Notes: generated by a model from the sequence alone, not told the origin. Positions 8,633-18,050 are shown, counted from the first letter of the stretch. The stretch is 64,000 nt of DNA from Candidatus Zhuqueibacterota bacterium (GCA_016934825.1 JAFGSB010000041.1:1-64000); one strand, 5' to 3'. Numbers and translations are program-made.

Positions 8633-9233
8633 AATAGTCCAGCAATACTTTGGGTTTAAACGACCTCCGGTGAATGGGACAAACGCCGTGTTCCCGTATG
8701 GCCTGTATATGATTATACGTGGGATAGCCCTTATGTTTCGCAAAATCGTACAACGGATACAATTTGTCGTATTCTACCATCATTTCATCCCGGGTAACTT
8801 TGGCTATTATTGATGCGGCGGCAATGGACATGGACAGCGAATCGCCCTTCACCAGACAGCGGGTTTGTTTATTTATTTTCGGATCCCGGTTGCCGTCGAT
8901 CAGCAAATAATCCGGCGGCTTTTTTAAAGATTCAACCGCCAGCCGCATGGCCTTGAATGTCGCGCCCAGGATGTTCAGTTCGTCGATCTCCTCATGGAAC
9001 ACGATACCGATGCCGACATCGAGCGCCTTGTGCTCGATGACAGCTTTGACGGTTAAACGCTGCCGCGGGGACAGCTTTTTCGAGTCGTTTATGCCGTTTA
9101 TGTATTTTTGCCCGGCCGGAAAAACCACCGCGGCGGCCACCACAGGTCCTGCTAAAGGCCCGCGCCCGGCTTCATCAACACCGGCGACGTGTGTAAAATC
9201 CTGTTCCCAGAGTTCGGTTTCGATACTCAGCAC
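8616..9233 (-). CDS. rnhB: ribonuclease HII
   Basis: It cleaves the RNA strand of RNA-DNA hybrids and starts removal of misincorporated ribonucleotides. VAGVDEAGRGPLAGPVVAAAV carries the first catalytic Asp-Glu pair, DSKKLSPRQR the substrate loop and LLIDGN the next aspartate, and SIAAASIIAKVTRDEMM closes the active site. I place the start at the GTG at 9233 (205 residues) because AAAGGAA sits 6 nt upstream. The track's ATG at 9272 lies within the arm of a palindromic repeat element and has no good binding site. Confidence 0.93.
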   Translation of the reverse strand: MLSIETELWEQDFTHVAGVDEAGRGPLAGPVVAAAVVFPAGQKYINGINDSKKLSPRQRLTVKAVIEHKALDVGIGIVFHEEIDELNILGATFKAMRLAVESLKKPPDYLLIDGNRDPKINKQTRCLVKGDSLSMSIAAASIIAKVTRDEMMVEYDKLYPLYDFAKHKGYPTYNHIQAIREHGVCPIHRRSFKPKVLLDYYDSLE

Positions 9234-9266
9234 ATCCGTTTCCTTTGATTTGAAAGAAATATTATG

Positions 9267-9351
9267 TGTCATTCCCGCGAAGGAAGGAAACCATTGTTTT
9301 TCATATACTTATTCCACATTATAATGGATGCCCGTTTGCACGGGCATGACA
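9267..9351. repeat. MITE-like imperfect palindrome
   Basis: The left end TGTCATTCCCGCG...CCATT and the right end AATGG...CGGGCATGACA are inverted copies of one another over about 29 nt with several mismatches, separated by about 27 nt of AT-rich sequence. No ORF is inside. It resembles the widespread family of small repeats starting GTCATTCCCGCG. The left arm supplies the upstream ATG that the ORF track used for rnhB. Confidence 0.65.
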
Positions 9352-9543
9352 ATCTATATGAGTATTTTACAATTAAATCTGTGATGATGCTTTTTTATCT
9401 TCCTTTGCGTTCTTTGCGCCCTTGCGTTTTAACAATAGGACAAAACCGGCAAAAGGTGAAAATGGCATATATTCATTTACAAAGTAAAATAATTAAAGGA
9501 TTTACCAAAATCAATGTTAATTACATGACCTCCGGGAGATAAG

Positions 9544-9619
9544 AATTGGAGTGCTGTCCCTTTATGGACAGCCGCGAGTCGAGGGCCTCGCAGGAAATAT
9601 GAGGACATCCTGTCCAATT
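9544..9619. repeat. structured intergenic element with nested hairpins
   Basis: The outer arms AATTGGA (9544-9550) and TCCAATT (9613-9619) are perfect inverted repeats. Inside, GCTGTCC (9553-9559) pairs with GGACAGC (9566-9572) over a 6-nt loop, and GGACA/TGTCC forms a further small stem that competes with the outer pair. It could be a DNA repeat or a folded RNA. No promoter or terminator was recognised around it. Confidence 0.5.
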
Positions 9620-9697
9620 ATTAGCCACAGATTGATACCGATCAAACAGAAATTTTATCCGCGTTTATCCGCGTCCATCCGCGGTTTATACGCGCTC

Positions 9698-9741
9698 GCC
9701 CTGGATCGGAGATCCGCCTTTGGCGGAAATTTTTCCAGGGC
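9698..9741. repeat. nested palindrome (GCCCTGGA / TCCAGGGC)
   Basis: An outer 8-bp stem GCCCTGGA/TCCAGGGC (9698-9705, 9734-9741) encloses an inner 6-bp stem TCCGCC/GGCGGA (9713-9718, 9722-9727) with a TTT loop. No T-run follows on either strand, so it is not an intrinsic terminator. The octamer GATCGGAG occurs inside it and again just to the right. Confidence 0.6.
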
Positions 9742-9837
9742 AGACAATAGATCGGAGCATATGCCCCCCTCAATCCTGATACAAAAAATCTTTATTTATT
9801 TTGTTTTCTTTGCATCCTTTGCACCCTCGCGTTTCCC

Positions 9838-12231
9838 TCACCTCCACCTCTCCACCACTCTCCCGTCGGTGAAAAACACCACCGCGCCGTTGTCGTCGGT
9901 GCGGATGACATCTATCCCCTGACCCCGCATGTCCTTTAGCAGGGACGTGTCCGGCAGGCCGAAGCGGTTGAACCGGCCGACGGACACCACCGCATAATCC
10001 GGGTAAACCCGCTCCCGGAAAGCGGCGGAGTTTGCCGTGGAACTGCCGTGGTGTCCCAACTTCAGCACGTCCGCTTTTAACAGGCGGTTGTAACACATCA
10101 TTTCCTCTTCCGCGCCCTGTTCCGCGTCCCCCGGCAGCAAAAACGACCTGCGCCCGTAGATCAGCTTGAATACCACCGAGGTATTGTTGAGAAAATCCGA
10201 CTCGTTCCGTTTTTTGTTTATATATTCATCATCAGGATGCAGGATCAGTATGGCCGTGTTGGCAAAACCGGACAGGGTATCGCCGCTTTCCACAAATTGC
10301 TGTTTGATGTGATAGAGCATTGCCAGGCTGTCCACCGCGGTCTCAAGCGGCGAATGCGTGTTCACCTTTGAGCGGACGATGCGGCCGACTTTTACATGCC
10401 CGAGCAAATACGGCGCGCCGCCGATATGGTCGGAATGCGGATGCGAAATCAGCAGCACGTCGATCTTTTTGATGTTGTTCCGCTGCAGATAGGGCGCGAT
10501 GACCTGCCGGCCCCTGTCGGAATATTCGTTCCGCTCCCCGGCGTCCACTAACAGGATTTTCTTGTCCGGGAACTCGAACAGTATGGAATCGCCCTGTCCG
10601 ACGTCGAAAAAGGTCACTTTCAGTCCCGGTTTATGACCCAAAAACGAGGACCAGACGATCACATTCAATATCATCAGCAAAAATAACAGTGCGCTTTTCC
10701 TGGCTTTCCTCTCCCGCCAGACCAGAAATATAATAATAACCGTAAAATACAATACAATGAACATCACCGAAAGCCGCGGGACAACAAAATAGGAAAACGG
10801 AACCTTTTCCGCGAATTGGACCAGGTCAATCAACCCGGACAACAGCAAACTAACCGTATTCAGAAAAATGCCGCCAAGCGGCATATACAAAACCGCGAAA
10901 ATAACCGCGACAAATCCCAGTCCGACGATCAAACCCGCGGCCGGTACGACCAGCAGGTTGATAAAGACCGAGACAACGGAAATCCGGCCGAAATAATACG
11001 CCGTCAGGGGCAGAGTGGCAATTTGCGCGGACAGGGATACCAGAAACAGTTGTAGAATAAATATCCTGAAATCATGCCCCTTTTCATACCAGCTGCTGAA
11101 AATATTTCCGCATATTGCGTGCAGTTTTTGGTAGATCAGCACGATACCCAGCACGGCGGTAAAGCTCAACTGGAAACCAGGCTGGAACAGTTCCAGCGGA
11201 TTGACAAGCAGAATGACCAGCGCGGCGATGGACAGCGTATTGAAAACGCTGTTGCGCCGCTGAATGGCCACACCCAGCAGGTATATGCCCGCCATCACCG
11301 AAGCGCGCACCACCGGCGCGTTGCCGCCGGTCAATGCCGCATAAAACACAAGTCCGGCGATGGTGAACAACGCCTGTAAACCCCGCGGCAGGCCAAGACT
11401 TTTGCATATATACATCAGACCGAACAAAATAAACCCGACATGCAGTCCCGATATCGCCAGAATATGCACGATGCCGACGTTGGCGAATTTCTGCCGCAGT
11501 TCATCATCGATGTCCTCCCGGGCGCCGACCAGCAGTCCCTTAAGCAGCGCCGCCTGCTGTCCTTTCATTCGGGTGTCGATCAGCCTGGTGATAAAATCAC
11601 GGACGGGATACACGGTTGTCTGTAATAAACCCTGTCCCTCTCCGCTGTTCAAAATCACAATATTGTTTTGTGATTGAATATTCAGCATCGCGAAAATACC
11701 TTTGGAGGCCAGGTAGCGGCGGTAATTGAATTCGCCGGGATTCCTCTCCCCGGCCGGACTCCGCAAAAATCCCCGCGCCGCGATCCGGTCGCCGTAGCTG
11801 AACTGTCCCAGCGTATCGTAAACAGAACAAAGCACCCTGCCGGTGACCGCGAACGGTTCATAATCCACCCACACCGTATCGACATCAATAGTCATAGTCT
11901 GCCGGTTTTGCCGCCTGACCGGCGGACTCTTGATCACGCCTTCCACGGCAATACTTTCGGACAGGTCGTTATATATCGCAATATCGGTTTTTGCGGGACG
12001 ACTTTTGGATTGAATGAATAAAACACCCAGAACAAAAAACACCGAAACCAACAGGTACAATGGTAAATATTTACGAACGGGTTTATAAAATAAAAAAAAC
12101 ACCCCCGTCGGTAAAAAAATGATCAACAGATACAGCAGGTTTACCCCGGCTGGCAGGTACGAACCGGTCAATAATCCCAGAACATAAGGAAATAACAGCT
12201 TGAGCGCGGGTGCATATTTGAGTTTACGCAT
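9838..12231 (-). CDS. comEC: DNA internalization competence protein ComEC/Rec2
   Basis: This is the inner-membrane channel for single-stranded DNA uptake in natural transformation. The 797 residues show two or three N-terminal helices with a soluble OB-like region (about 80-180), the Competence domain with multiple helices and the signature ILAISGLHVGFI (about 250-260), and a C-terminal metallo-beta-lactamase-like domain. That domain begins VTFFDVGQGDSILFEFP and has the metal motif HPHSDHIGG and LGHHGSS. All domains are present at normal length. The ATG lacks a clear ribosome binding site. It ends at the repeat-rich intergenic region. Confidence 0.95.
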   Translation of the reverse strand: MRKLKYAPALKLLFPYVLGLLTGSYLPAGVNLLYLLIIFLPTGVFFLFYKPVRKYLPLYLLVSVFFVLGVLFIQSKSRPAKTDIAIYNDLSESIAVEGVIKSPPVRRQNRQTMTIDVDTVWVDYEPFAVTGRVLCSVYDTLGQFSYGDRIAARGFLRSPAGERNPGEFNYRRYLASKGIFAMLNIQSQNNIVILNSGEGQGLLQTTVYPVRDFITRLIDTRMKGQQAALLKGLLVGAREDIDDELRQKFANVGIVHILAISGLHVGFILFGLMYICKSLGLPRGLQALFTIAGLVFYAALTGGNAPVVRASVMAGIYLLGVAIQRRNSVFNTLSIAALVILLVNPLELFQPGFQLSFTAVLGIVLIYQKLHAICGNIFSSWYEKGHDFRIFILQLFLVSLSAQIATLPLTAYYFGRISVVSVFINLLVVPAAGLIVGLGFVAVIFAVLYMPLGGIFLNTVSLLLSGLIDLVQFAEKVPFSYFVVPRLSVMFIVLYFTVIIIFLVWRERKARKSALLFLLMILNVIVWSSFLGHKPGLKVTFFDVGQGDSILFEFPDKKILLVDAGERNEYSDRGRQVIAPYLQRNNIKKIDVLLISHPHSDHIGGAPYLLGHVKVGRIVRSKVNTHSPLETAVDSLAMLYHIKQQFVESGDTLSGFANTAILILHPDDEYINKKRNESDFLNNTSVVFKLIYGRRSFLLPGDAEQGAEEEMMCYNRLLKADVLKLGHHGSSTANSAAFRERVYPDYAVVSVGRFNRFGLPDTSLLKDMRGQGIDVIRTDDNGAVVFFTDGRVVERWR

Positions 12232-12254
12232 TCAATAATTTAATTCAGGTTTTT

Positions 12255-12863
12255 TTACCTTTTGGTAAACAATTGATGCAGCTGGTTCACTTTTTGTTTC
12301 AGAATTTCTATCGTTTCCGTATTTTCGATGATAAAATCAGCCTGTTGTAACTTTTCCTCCTGTGACAACTGGGATTCGGTCATCCGAACGGCCTGCTCCC
12401 GGTCTATCCCGTGACGCGTGCACAATCTGTTTATGCGCACCGAAAGCGGTGCGCCGACGGTAATAACATAATTCAGTTCACTGTCCAGTTTCAGTTCGAA
12501 AATCAACGCGGCGTCAAGAATAATATAGGGCAAAATATATTTATCATTCCGCGCCCGTAAAATTAACTGCCTGACACGGTTAATCATGAACGGGTGGACA
12601 ATGCGGTTGAGTTTTATCAGTTCCTTTTTATCGGCAAAAACAATCCCGCCCATTTTGCGTCGGTCCAGTTCCCCGGTCGCCAAAAAAACGCCGTCCCCGA
12701 ACTCCCGGCGTATATTCCTCCTGATGAGGGGCATATTGTCCACAACCCAGCGTCCGGCTTCATCCACATCGATCACCGGTGCGCCTAATTCTTCGAACAT
12801 GCCTGATACGGTGCTTTTGCCGCAACCCGGGCTGCCCGTTACACCCACAACTAATTTGGTCAT
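12255..12863 (-). CDS. coaE: dephospho-CoA kinase
   Basis: It phosphorylates dephospho-CoA, the last step of coenzyme A synthesis. The 202-residue P-loop kinase has VGVTGSPGCGKSTVSGMF at its start, the dephospho-CoA-binding segment APVIDVDEAGR, the DRRKMGGIVF motif, HPFM and LDAALIFE, and a lid-side VRINRLCTRHGI. The ribosome binding site GAGG stands 9 nt before the ATG. It follows the subtilase gene by 10 bp; functionally it belongs with panB/panC rather than with that neighbour. Confidence 0.96.
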   Translation of the reverse strand: MTKLVVGVTGSPGCGKSTVSGMFEELGAPVIDVDEAGRWVVDNMPLIRRNIRREFGDGVFLATGELDRRKMGGIVFADKKELIKLNRIVHPFMINRVRQLILRARNDKYILPYIILDAALIFELKLDSELNYVITVGAPLSVRINRLCTRHGIDREQAVRMTESQLSQEEKLQQADFIIENTETIEILKQKVNQLHQLFTKR

Positions 12864-12873
12864 GAATCAAACC

Positions 12874-15800
12874 TCATCTTATAATTGCAAGCTTGCCAAA
12901 AACCCGCTCTTCGCCGTTTGTGACCTGGTAAATATATATACCCGACGCGACCGGATTTCCATCTTTGTCCCGCAGGTCCCAATCGACCCCGCCGTCGCCG
13001 TTCATCTCGCTGATCGTGCGCACAGGAAGACCCATCTCCGTCATGATACGGATTTCCGCGGTTTTGGTGAGATTGGCAAATGTGATCTTTTCTTCCCCGA
13101 ATCCGGGATGATACGGGTTCGGGAATGTCATCACCTGCGACAGGTCGTTTTTAGAGAATATCAGTTGTAAATAATCGCCTCGTCCCGGTTGAATGGCTAC
13201 ACCCGATTGGCTTTCTACATTTTTCACCTTGACATAATAACTGTTACCCAGTGCGCCGAACACTTTATCTGTATCCAGTTCAAGGAGCACCCTTTCACGG
13301 CTGCCGGAGACAAAACCGGCCGAACGGACCGATATATTTTCACCCAGATCATAATTTCCGGTATTTTGTATACTTGTTTCCGACAAGGCTTCGCTGAAGA
13401 TCAGTTCCAGGCTGTTACGGCCTTTTAACAGCCCGTCCACCAGGTAAGGGACGCTCGGCGCAAATTCAACATAAAATTCGGCCTTGTTTTTGATCGTGTC
13501 CAGGGGAGTATTGTCAAGGTCGGCCAGATCAAAACAACTCACCTCGTAAAGGCCCTCTTCCGGGAAAACTGCGCCCAGAGTCAGCAGCGCCTGGCTGCCG
13601 GAAGCGTCCACCGCGGCGGAGGTCGGTCGGCCGATATCATGGTCCAGAAGATAATTCGATACGTTTTTCGCGCTCTGATTCAACGGTTCGCTGAAATAAA
13701 GCCGCACGGCCGCAGGGGATTCCATCACCGCTTTTTGCAGATACGGTCTCGCTCCCGGACGGGCAAATATAATTTCAGAACGCCCACCGGTCTGGGGTGT
13801 TTTCTCATGATCCACGGCTTCAACGGCATACCAGTATCCGGCCCCGGAGACAACATTCTTATCAAGATAAAAAGCGGAGGAACTTATCACATAAGGCGTC
13901 AGCAAAAGTTTATCCGTTCCCCGGAATATATGATACATATCTGCGCCTTCCACTTCTCGCCAACTCAAAAACACACGAGACTCATCAAGCGGGACCGCAG
14001 AGAGACCCACGGGTGTTGCCGGACCGGTTCCGCTCCCGGTTCCTTCGAATGACATTGTGAGATCGTTATTGCCGATCCAGAACTCGTTTTTGCCGTTGTT
14101 GTCCGCGTCGGTTATAACGGCCGCATTGCTCATCGCCGTTTTATAATAATATTTGATCTCATACTCATTCTGGTTTGTGTAATCCAACACATACAAATCC
14201 GGGAATACGGTTAAAACGATCTCGTCGCTGCCGTCTTTGTCGATATCCCCGGACGACACGCCGCTCGGGAAATCCTTGGTTGATTCATAACCGAAAAATA
14301 TCCATTCCGCCCGCGATTCAAAATGATTATCTCCATCTGCATCATAGATCCGGTACAGCCAGTGCCGGGCGTCGTAATAATGTTCCGTGTTCAAATTAGG
14401 ATCGGAGTGACATCCGGCAAAAAATTCAGGGTTCCCGTCCCCGTCAAAATCACCGGCATTGATAAAGTCGATGCTGTCCAGCAGGGGCAGAGAATCCTGC
14501 CACGTATTTTGAAACGTATTATTGCCGGTATTCTCATAAATATACAGGTCACCGTCGCTGTCTCCCAGCAGTATTTCCGTCCGGCCGTCACCGTCAAAAT
14601 CGGCTATTTCGCAGTGCGGGACGCCGTTTATATTTTCTCCCCCGGTTGGATTGGGGAACGCCGCTGTAAAAGCAAAATTGCCGGTTCCGTTATCCTCCCA
14701 CACCTCAAATCGGTCTGTATCCTCTGATGTGCCGGAATTCACTACCCTCATAATCACTTCGTACGATCCGTCCCTGTCCAGGTCGGCCAGCCGGCTGGCC
14801 CAGTACTGGTTGTTGCCGTCGCCTTCCCAGGTTTTTACCAAATCGGATGGAAACATCCCTGCGGACGGACTCTTGAGTAAATAACTTGAGAATCCGAATC
14901 CGCACAGCAATTCCGGGATACCGTCGCCGTCCGTATCCAAAAGGTCGCGGGGAATGATATTCCTATCGGTCGAGAACACCTGACTCATTGCGGAACCATC
15001 AAACTCGTAAAGACCGATATTGCCGATAGCGTTGTTTTGTTCTTCCGATAAAATCAGTTCCGGCAGGCCGTTATTGTTATAGTCAAAAGTTTTATTCAGT
15101 AAATATCCGGCGGGCATGGACATGGAAACGGGACTGAAATTGGTTACATTCAAAGGAGCGCCACTCAGATTTACCCTGTAAAAGTTGCCGTCGTTATCAT
15201 CCTCGGTTACAAGCCCGGAACCGTTTTTAGCCTGTAATTTTATATCCAGCAGGCCTTCCGCTTCCTGCTGCGTCAGTACGTATCGCAGTTCGTTAGTCCT
15301 GAACGCCAGCACGGCCTCCTGAAATTTTTTCTGCGAACCGGCCGGCCGATAAAATACGGAACCCTCACACAAATCATCCGTCTCGAACCGGATCAGTACG
15401 GCATGCCGGTCGCCGGTTATCATCGGCAGGAATTCAACGGAAGAAATTTCGGGCGGCGTGTTATCCAAAAACACGCGAACAAAATCGGCCGAGGATGTAC
15501 CGTCCCTGTTTTCAATCCGCAGCCGGATTGTATAGGCGCCCTCTTCCGCCGGTAAAGTGTCCCAGGTGCCGAGCAGGCCGTCGATTACCCGCAGATTGTC
15601 CTGACTGCCGATTTCAATCCATGTGTCGGGATTGTCTCCCGCGCCGTAAGTTAACGAATAACTCTCCAGCGCCGGACTCCAGGCGGAGCCGTAGATATCC
15701 AGGCTCGTTCCGCCGATACCCTGGTCGAGCAGGGGCAACGTGATCCTGACAATCGTATGCACCGGTGCGGACAATAATTTATATACATTCAGGCGTCCCG

Positions 15801-17088
15801 CGCCATAATAACTGTCGATACCTTTCTCGCCCAGGTCGTCGACGGCGCCCTTGATTAATCCTTTCACAACCCCGGCCGACAGGTCCGCTTCACGTGACAG
15901 TAATAACGCCGTCGCTGCAGAAACATACGGCGCGGAAAAAGAGGTGCCGCTCATCGGGCTGTATTTATTTTCCAGATCGGTGGTGAGGATGTTCACGCCC
16001 GGAGCAACCAGGTCGATCCCCGGTCCGTAATTTGAAAATCCTGCCAGATTATCGTTCTCGTCGGTGGCGCCGACTGAAATGGTCCCTTCAAATTCGGAAG
16101 GATAGTGTATTCGGTCCGTGGACGAATTCCCGGCAGAGGCGACCATCACAACATCCCGGGAGGCGGCGTAACGGATGACATCATCCAGCAAACGGGTGAC
16201 AAATACATCGCCCCAGCTCATATTGATCACCCGGGCGCCGTTATGAACGGCATATAATATCGCCGAGGCGACATCGTCCTCCTCGCCGTTACCGCCGGTC
16301 GTAAACGCCCTCAGGTTCATGATCCGGCAGCCGGAAGCCAGGCCCGCGATTCCGGTTTGATTATCGGTCACCGCCGCAATAATCCCGGCAACGCCGGTTC
16401 CGTGGCCCCGTTCATCCATGGGATCGTTGTCCCTGTCCAGGTAATCACCGCCGTCCGGGTAATTGGGCGCGTCGGTAAAATCCCAGCCACGGATATCATC
16501 CGTAAACCCGTTCGCGTCATCATCGATGCCGTTAAAATCTTCCGGATCGACCAGGCCGTTGCCGTTGATATCTTCGCCGGAATTCAGCCACATATTCCCG
16601 GCGAGGTCGGCATGTTCATAATCGACCCCCGTATCGATAACGGCAACCGGTATATCCGCCGAGCCCCGTTCCACATCCCAGGCGGCAAACGCATCTACCT
16701 TTGACAGGGCATATTGCTCGTTCACTCTCGGGTCATTGGGAATATAATGCAGTTTAAAAGTATGGTTCGGCTGCGCGGCAACAACCTCGGGCAGGTCCCG
16801 GAACTTTTCGATAATAGCTTGACCGTCGCTGTCGCCGGGGAATTCGCATTTGACCCATACGTTGAGTTCTTTAAACTCATGCACATCCGAAAAATTCTCA
16901 AACACGGGTTTTACTTTCCGCACATCGTATGTATTCAGGATCTGATCGACTCGGGAAAAACCGGTCCGGTTAACATTCTTTTTATACAGATTCCCGGGAG
17001 AGTTTTGCAGTTTAACCAGGATCACGTTATCTCCGGCAAATCCGGCGCCGGTCATAAATAACAGAAAAATATAAATCAGGTTTTTCAT
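12874..17088 (-). CDS. secreted subtilase with FG-GAP-like repeats and T9SS sorting tail
   Basis: From the ATG at 17088 (1404 residues) a signal peptide (MKNLIYIFLLFMTGAGFAG) leads into a propeptide-like region (about 20-115) and an S8 peptidase domain. The triad is Asp152 (AVIDTGVDYEHAD), His229 (RGHGTGVAGI) and Ser383 (SGTSFSAPY), all present. The DINGNGLVDPEDFNGIDDD segment inside the domain looks like a calcium-binding insert. A middle region has Asp-rich FG-GAP/VCBS-like repeats (DLDRDGSYEVI, DFDGDGRTEILLGDSDGD). Fibronectin-like domains follow, and the last 85 residues (FPNPYHPGFGEEKI...GIYIYQV) form a FlgD-like T9SS type A sorting domain. It is probably an extracellular or surface-bound protease. 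The track start adds 11 non-signal residues. Confidence 0.92.
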   Translation of the reverse strand: MKNLIYIFLLFMTGAGFAGDNVILVKLQNSPGNLYKKNVNRTGFSRVDQILNTYDVRKVKPVFENFSDVHEFKELNVWVKCEFPGDSDGQAIIEKFRDLPEVVAAQPNHTFKLHYIPNDPRVNEQYALSKVDAFAAWDVERGSADIPVAVIDTGVDYEHADLAGNMWLNSGEDINGNGLVDPEDFNGIDDDANGFTDDIRGWDFTDAPNYPDGGDYLDRDNDPMDERGHGTGVAGIIAAVTDNQTGIAGLASGCRIMNLRAFTTGGNGEEDDVASAILYAVHNGARVINMSWGDVFVTRLLDDVIRYAASRDVVMVASAGNSSTDRIHYPSEFEGTISVGATDENDNLAGFSNYGPGIDLVAPGVNILTTDLENKYSPMSGTSFSAPYVSAATALLLSREADLSAGVVKGLIKGAVDDLGEKGIDSYYGAGRLNVYKLLSAPVHTIVRITLPLLDQGIGGTSLDIYGSAWSPALESYSLTYGAGDNPDTWIEIGSQDNLRVIDGLLGTWDTLPAEEGAYTIRLRIENRDGTSSADFVRVFLDNTPPEISSVEFLPMITGDRHAVLIRFETDDLCEGSVFYRPAGSQKKFQEAVLAFRTNELRYVLTQQEAEGLLDIKLQAKNGSGLVTEDDNDGNFYRVNLSGAPLNVTNFSPVSMSMPAGYLLNKTFDYNNNGLPELILSEEQNNAIGNIGLYEFDGSAMSQVFSTDRNIIPRDLLDTDGDGIPELLCGFGFSSYLLKSPSAGMFPSDLVKTWEGDGNNQYWASRLADLDRDGSYEVIMRVVNSGTSEDTDRFEVWEDNGTGNFAFTAAFPNPTGGENINGVPHCEIADFDGDGRTEILLGDSDGDLYIYENTGNNTFQNTWQDSLPLLDSIDFINAGDFDGDGNPEFFAGCHSDPNLNTEHYYDARHWLYRIYDADGDNHFESRAEWIFFGYESTKDFPSGVSSGDIDKDGSDEIVLTVFPDLYVLDYTNQNEYEIKYYYKTAMSNAAVITDADNNGKNEFWIGNNDLTMSFEGTGSGTGPATPVGLSAVPLDESRVFLSWREVEGADMYHIFRGTDKLLLTPYVISSSAFYLDKNVVSGAGYWYAVEAVDHEKTPQTGGRSEIIFARPGARPYLQKAVMESPAAVRLYFSEPLNQSAKNVSNYLLDHDIGRPTSAAVDASGSQALLTLGAVFPEEGLYEVSCFDLADLDNTPLDTIKNKAEFYVEFAPSVPYLVDGLLKGRNSLELIFSEALSETSIQNTGNYDLGENISVRSAGFVSGSRERVLLELDTDKVFGALGNSYYVKVKNVESQSGVAIQPGRGDYLQLIFSKNDLSQVMTFPNPYHPGFGEEKITFANLTKTAEIRIMTEMGLPVRTISEMNGDGGVDWDLRDKDGNPVASGIYIYQVTNGEERVFGKLAIIR

Positions 17089-17121
17089 TCTATCACTAAA
17101 AAAAATGAACTGTATTACCAA

Positions 17122-18033
17122 TTAAGACTTTTGCGAAACAGCGGCAAATAATAATCTCGGCAATGTCGACAATAATAATAAAAAATAAATCAAAGCCGTA
17201 TAGACCCTGTCAAAAAAAGTTAAGTCATATTTATGAAAAAAATCCACAAATGAACGGTGCGAAGAAACGATCATATCGGACCGCTGTTGGTAGACGCTGG
17301 CACCCTTTAAGTGACAGGCAAAAGTGTCCGCGCAGAAATAGATGGAACAGTTGTTCCTGACTGCCCTGTAACACCAGTCGACATCGCTGAAAAACATCGG
17401 AAAGCGTGTATCAAACAAACCGACTTTTGAGAAAACTTCTTTTGTGGTCAGCAGAAACGCGCCCTGCGGCTGATCGACAAAACGCGATTCCCGATGGGTA
17501 AAATCCGCCATTTTCCAATTGTTGAATACGGCGCTTTGACTGAACAACTTTGTCAAACCGGTCATTTCGAATATAACATCCTTTTTTTGGGGGAACCGGC
17601 GGCATGACTTTTGTATTTGACCGTCGGGATACCGTAACTGAGGGGCCGCCGCTCCGATCTTTTTGTCGCGGAACAGGTTCAGTAATACCGACAGCGTATC
17701 GGACTGTAGAAAAACATCGGGATTAAGTAACAAAATATAATCGCCCTGAGATTGTCGTAATCCCTGGTTGACCGCGTATGTAAAACCGGCATTTTTGTTG
17801 TTTAATATCACGTTTAGCCCGGAAAATTCAAATTCCGCGGACAACTCTTTGCGGTTTAAATATTCTGCCGTTCCGTCGGTACTGTGATTATCGATAATCA
17901 AGACCTGGGCCGGGTTTCCGTGCAATGCCCGCGACAGGCTGCGGAGACAATCCACGATAAAACCAATATTATTAAAAGTAACGATAATGACTGTAATGCG
18001 ATAGGAATCAAACCCGTTATTTTTCGTACTCAT
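17122..18033 (-). CDS. family 2 glycosyltransferase (rhamnosyltransferase-like)
   Basis: The 303 residues show a GT-A fold: ITVIIVTFNN at the start, VLIIDNHSTDGTAEYL, the nucleotide-binding NAGFTYAVNQGL, and the metal motif at LLLNPDVFLQ, followed by GAAAPQLRYPDG and a catalytic-side PQGAFLLTTKEVF...GLFDTRFPMFFSDVDWCYRA. A hydrophobic C-terminal segment (FLLLLSTLPRLLFAAV) probably tethers it to the inner membrane. Sugar and acceptor are unknown; the pattern fits O-antigen or cell-surface polysaccharide assembly. It lies 33 bp upstream of the subtilase gene. Confidence 0.88.
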   Translation of the reverse strand: MSTKNNGFDSYRITVIIVTFNNIGFIVDCLRSLSRALHGNPAQVLIIDNHSTDGTAEYLNRKELSAEFEFSGLNVILNNKNAGFTYAVNQGLRQSQGDYILLLNPDVFLQSDTLSVLLNLFRDKKIGAAAPQLRYPDGQIQKSCRRFPQKKDVIFEMTGLTKLFSQSAVFNNWKMADFTHRESRFVDQPQGAFLLTTKEVFSKVGLFDTRFPMFFSDVDWCYRAVRNNCSIYFCADTFACHLKGASVYQQRSDMIVSSHRSFVDFFHKYDLTFFDRVYTALIYFLLLLSTLPRLLFAAVSQKS

Positions 18034-18050
18034 ATCTTTACTTGATAAAA

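Larger units (their letters stand above)
9234..9837. other. intergenic mosaic of short repeat elements
   Basis: About 600 bp without a convincing gene; the track ORFs here have no recognisable products. From left to right it holds an 85-bp imperfect palindrome (9267-9351), a phrase TTTGCGTTCTTTGCGCCC near 9412, a multi-hairpin segment (9544-9619), a stretch with three ATCCGCG units (9657-9684), a nested hairpin (9698-9741) and a second copy of the TTTGC phrase near 9808. Such phrases recur between genes in many environmental bacteria; whether they are repeated in this genome cannot be seen here. Confidence 0.7.

Noticed and set aside
9264-9922. Track ORFs 9264-9542 and 9551-9922 as genes
   Set aside because: They run through palindromic repeats and into comEC antisense; the peptides (for example LPLRSLRPCVLT) show repeat-derived composition and no recognisable domain.
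10816-11407. Several ORFs of about 80-107 codons on both strands inside comEC
   Set aside because: They are shadows of the comEC reading frame; the comEC protein is intact and recognisable across the whole region.
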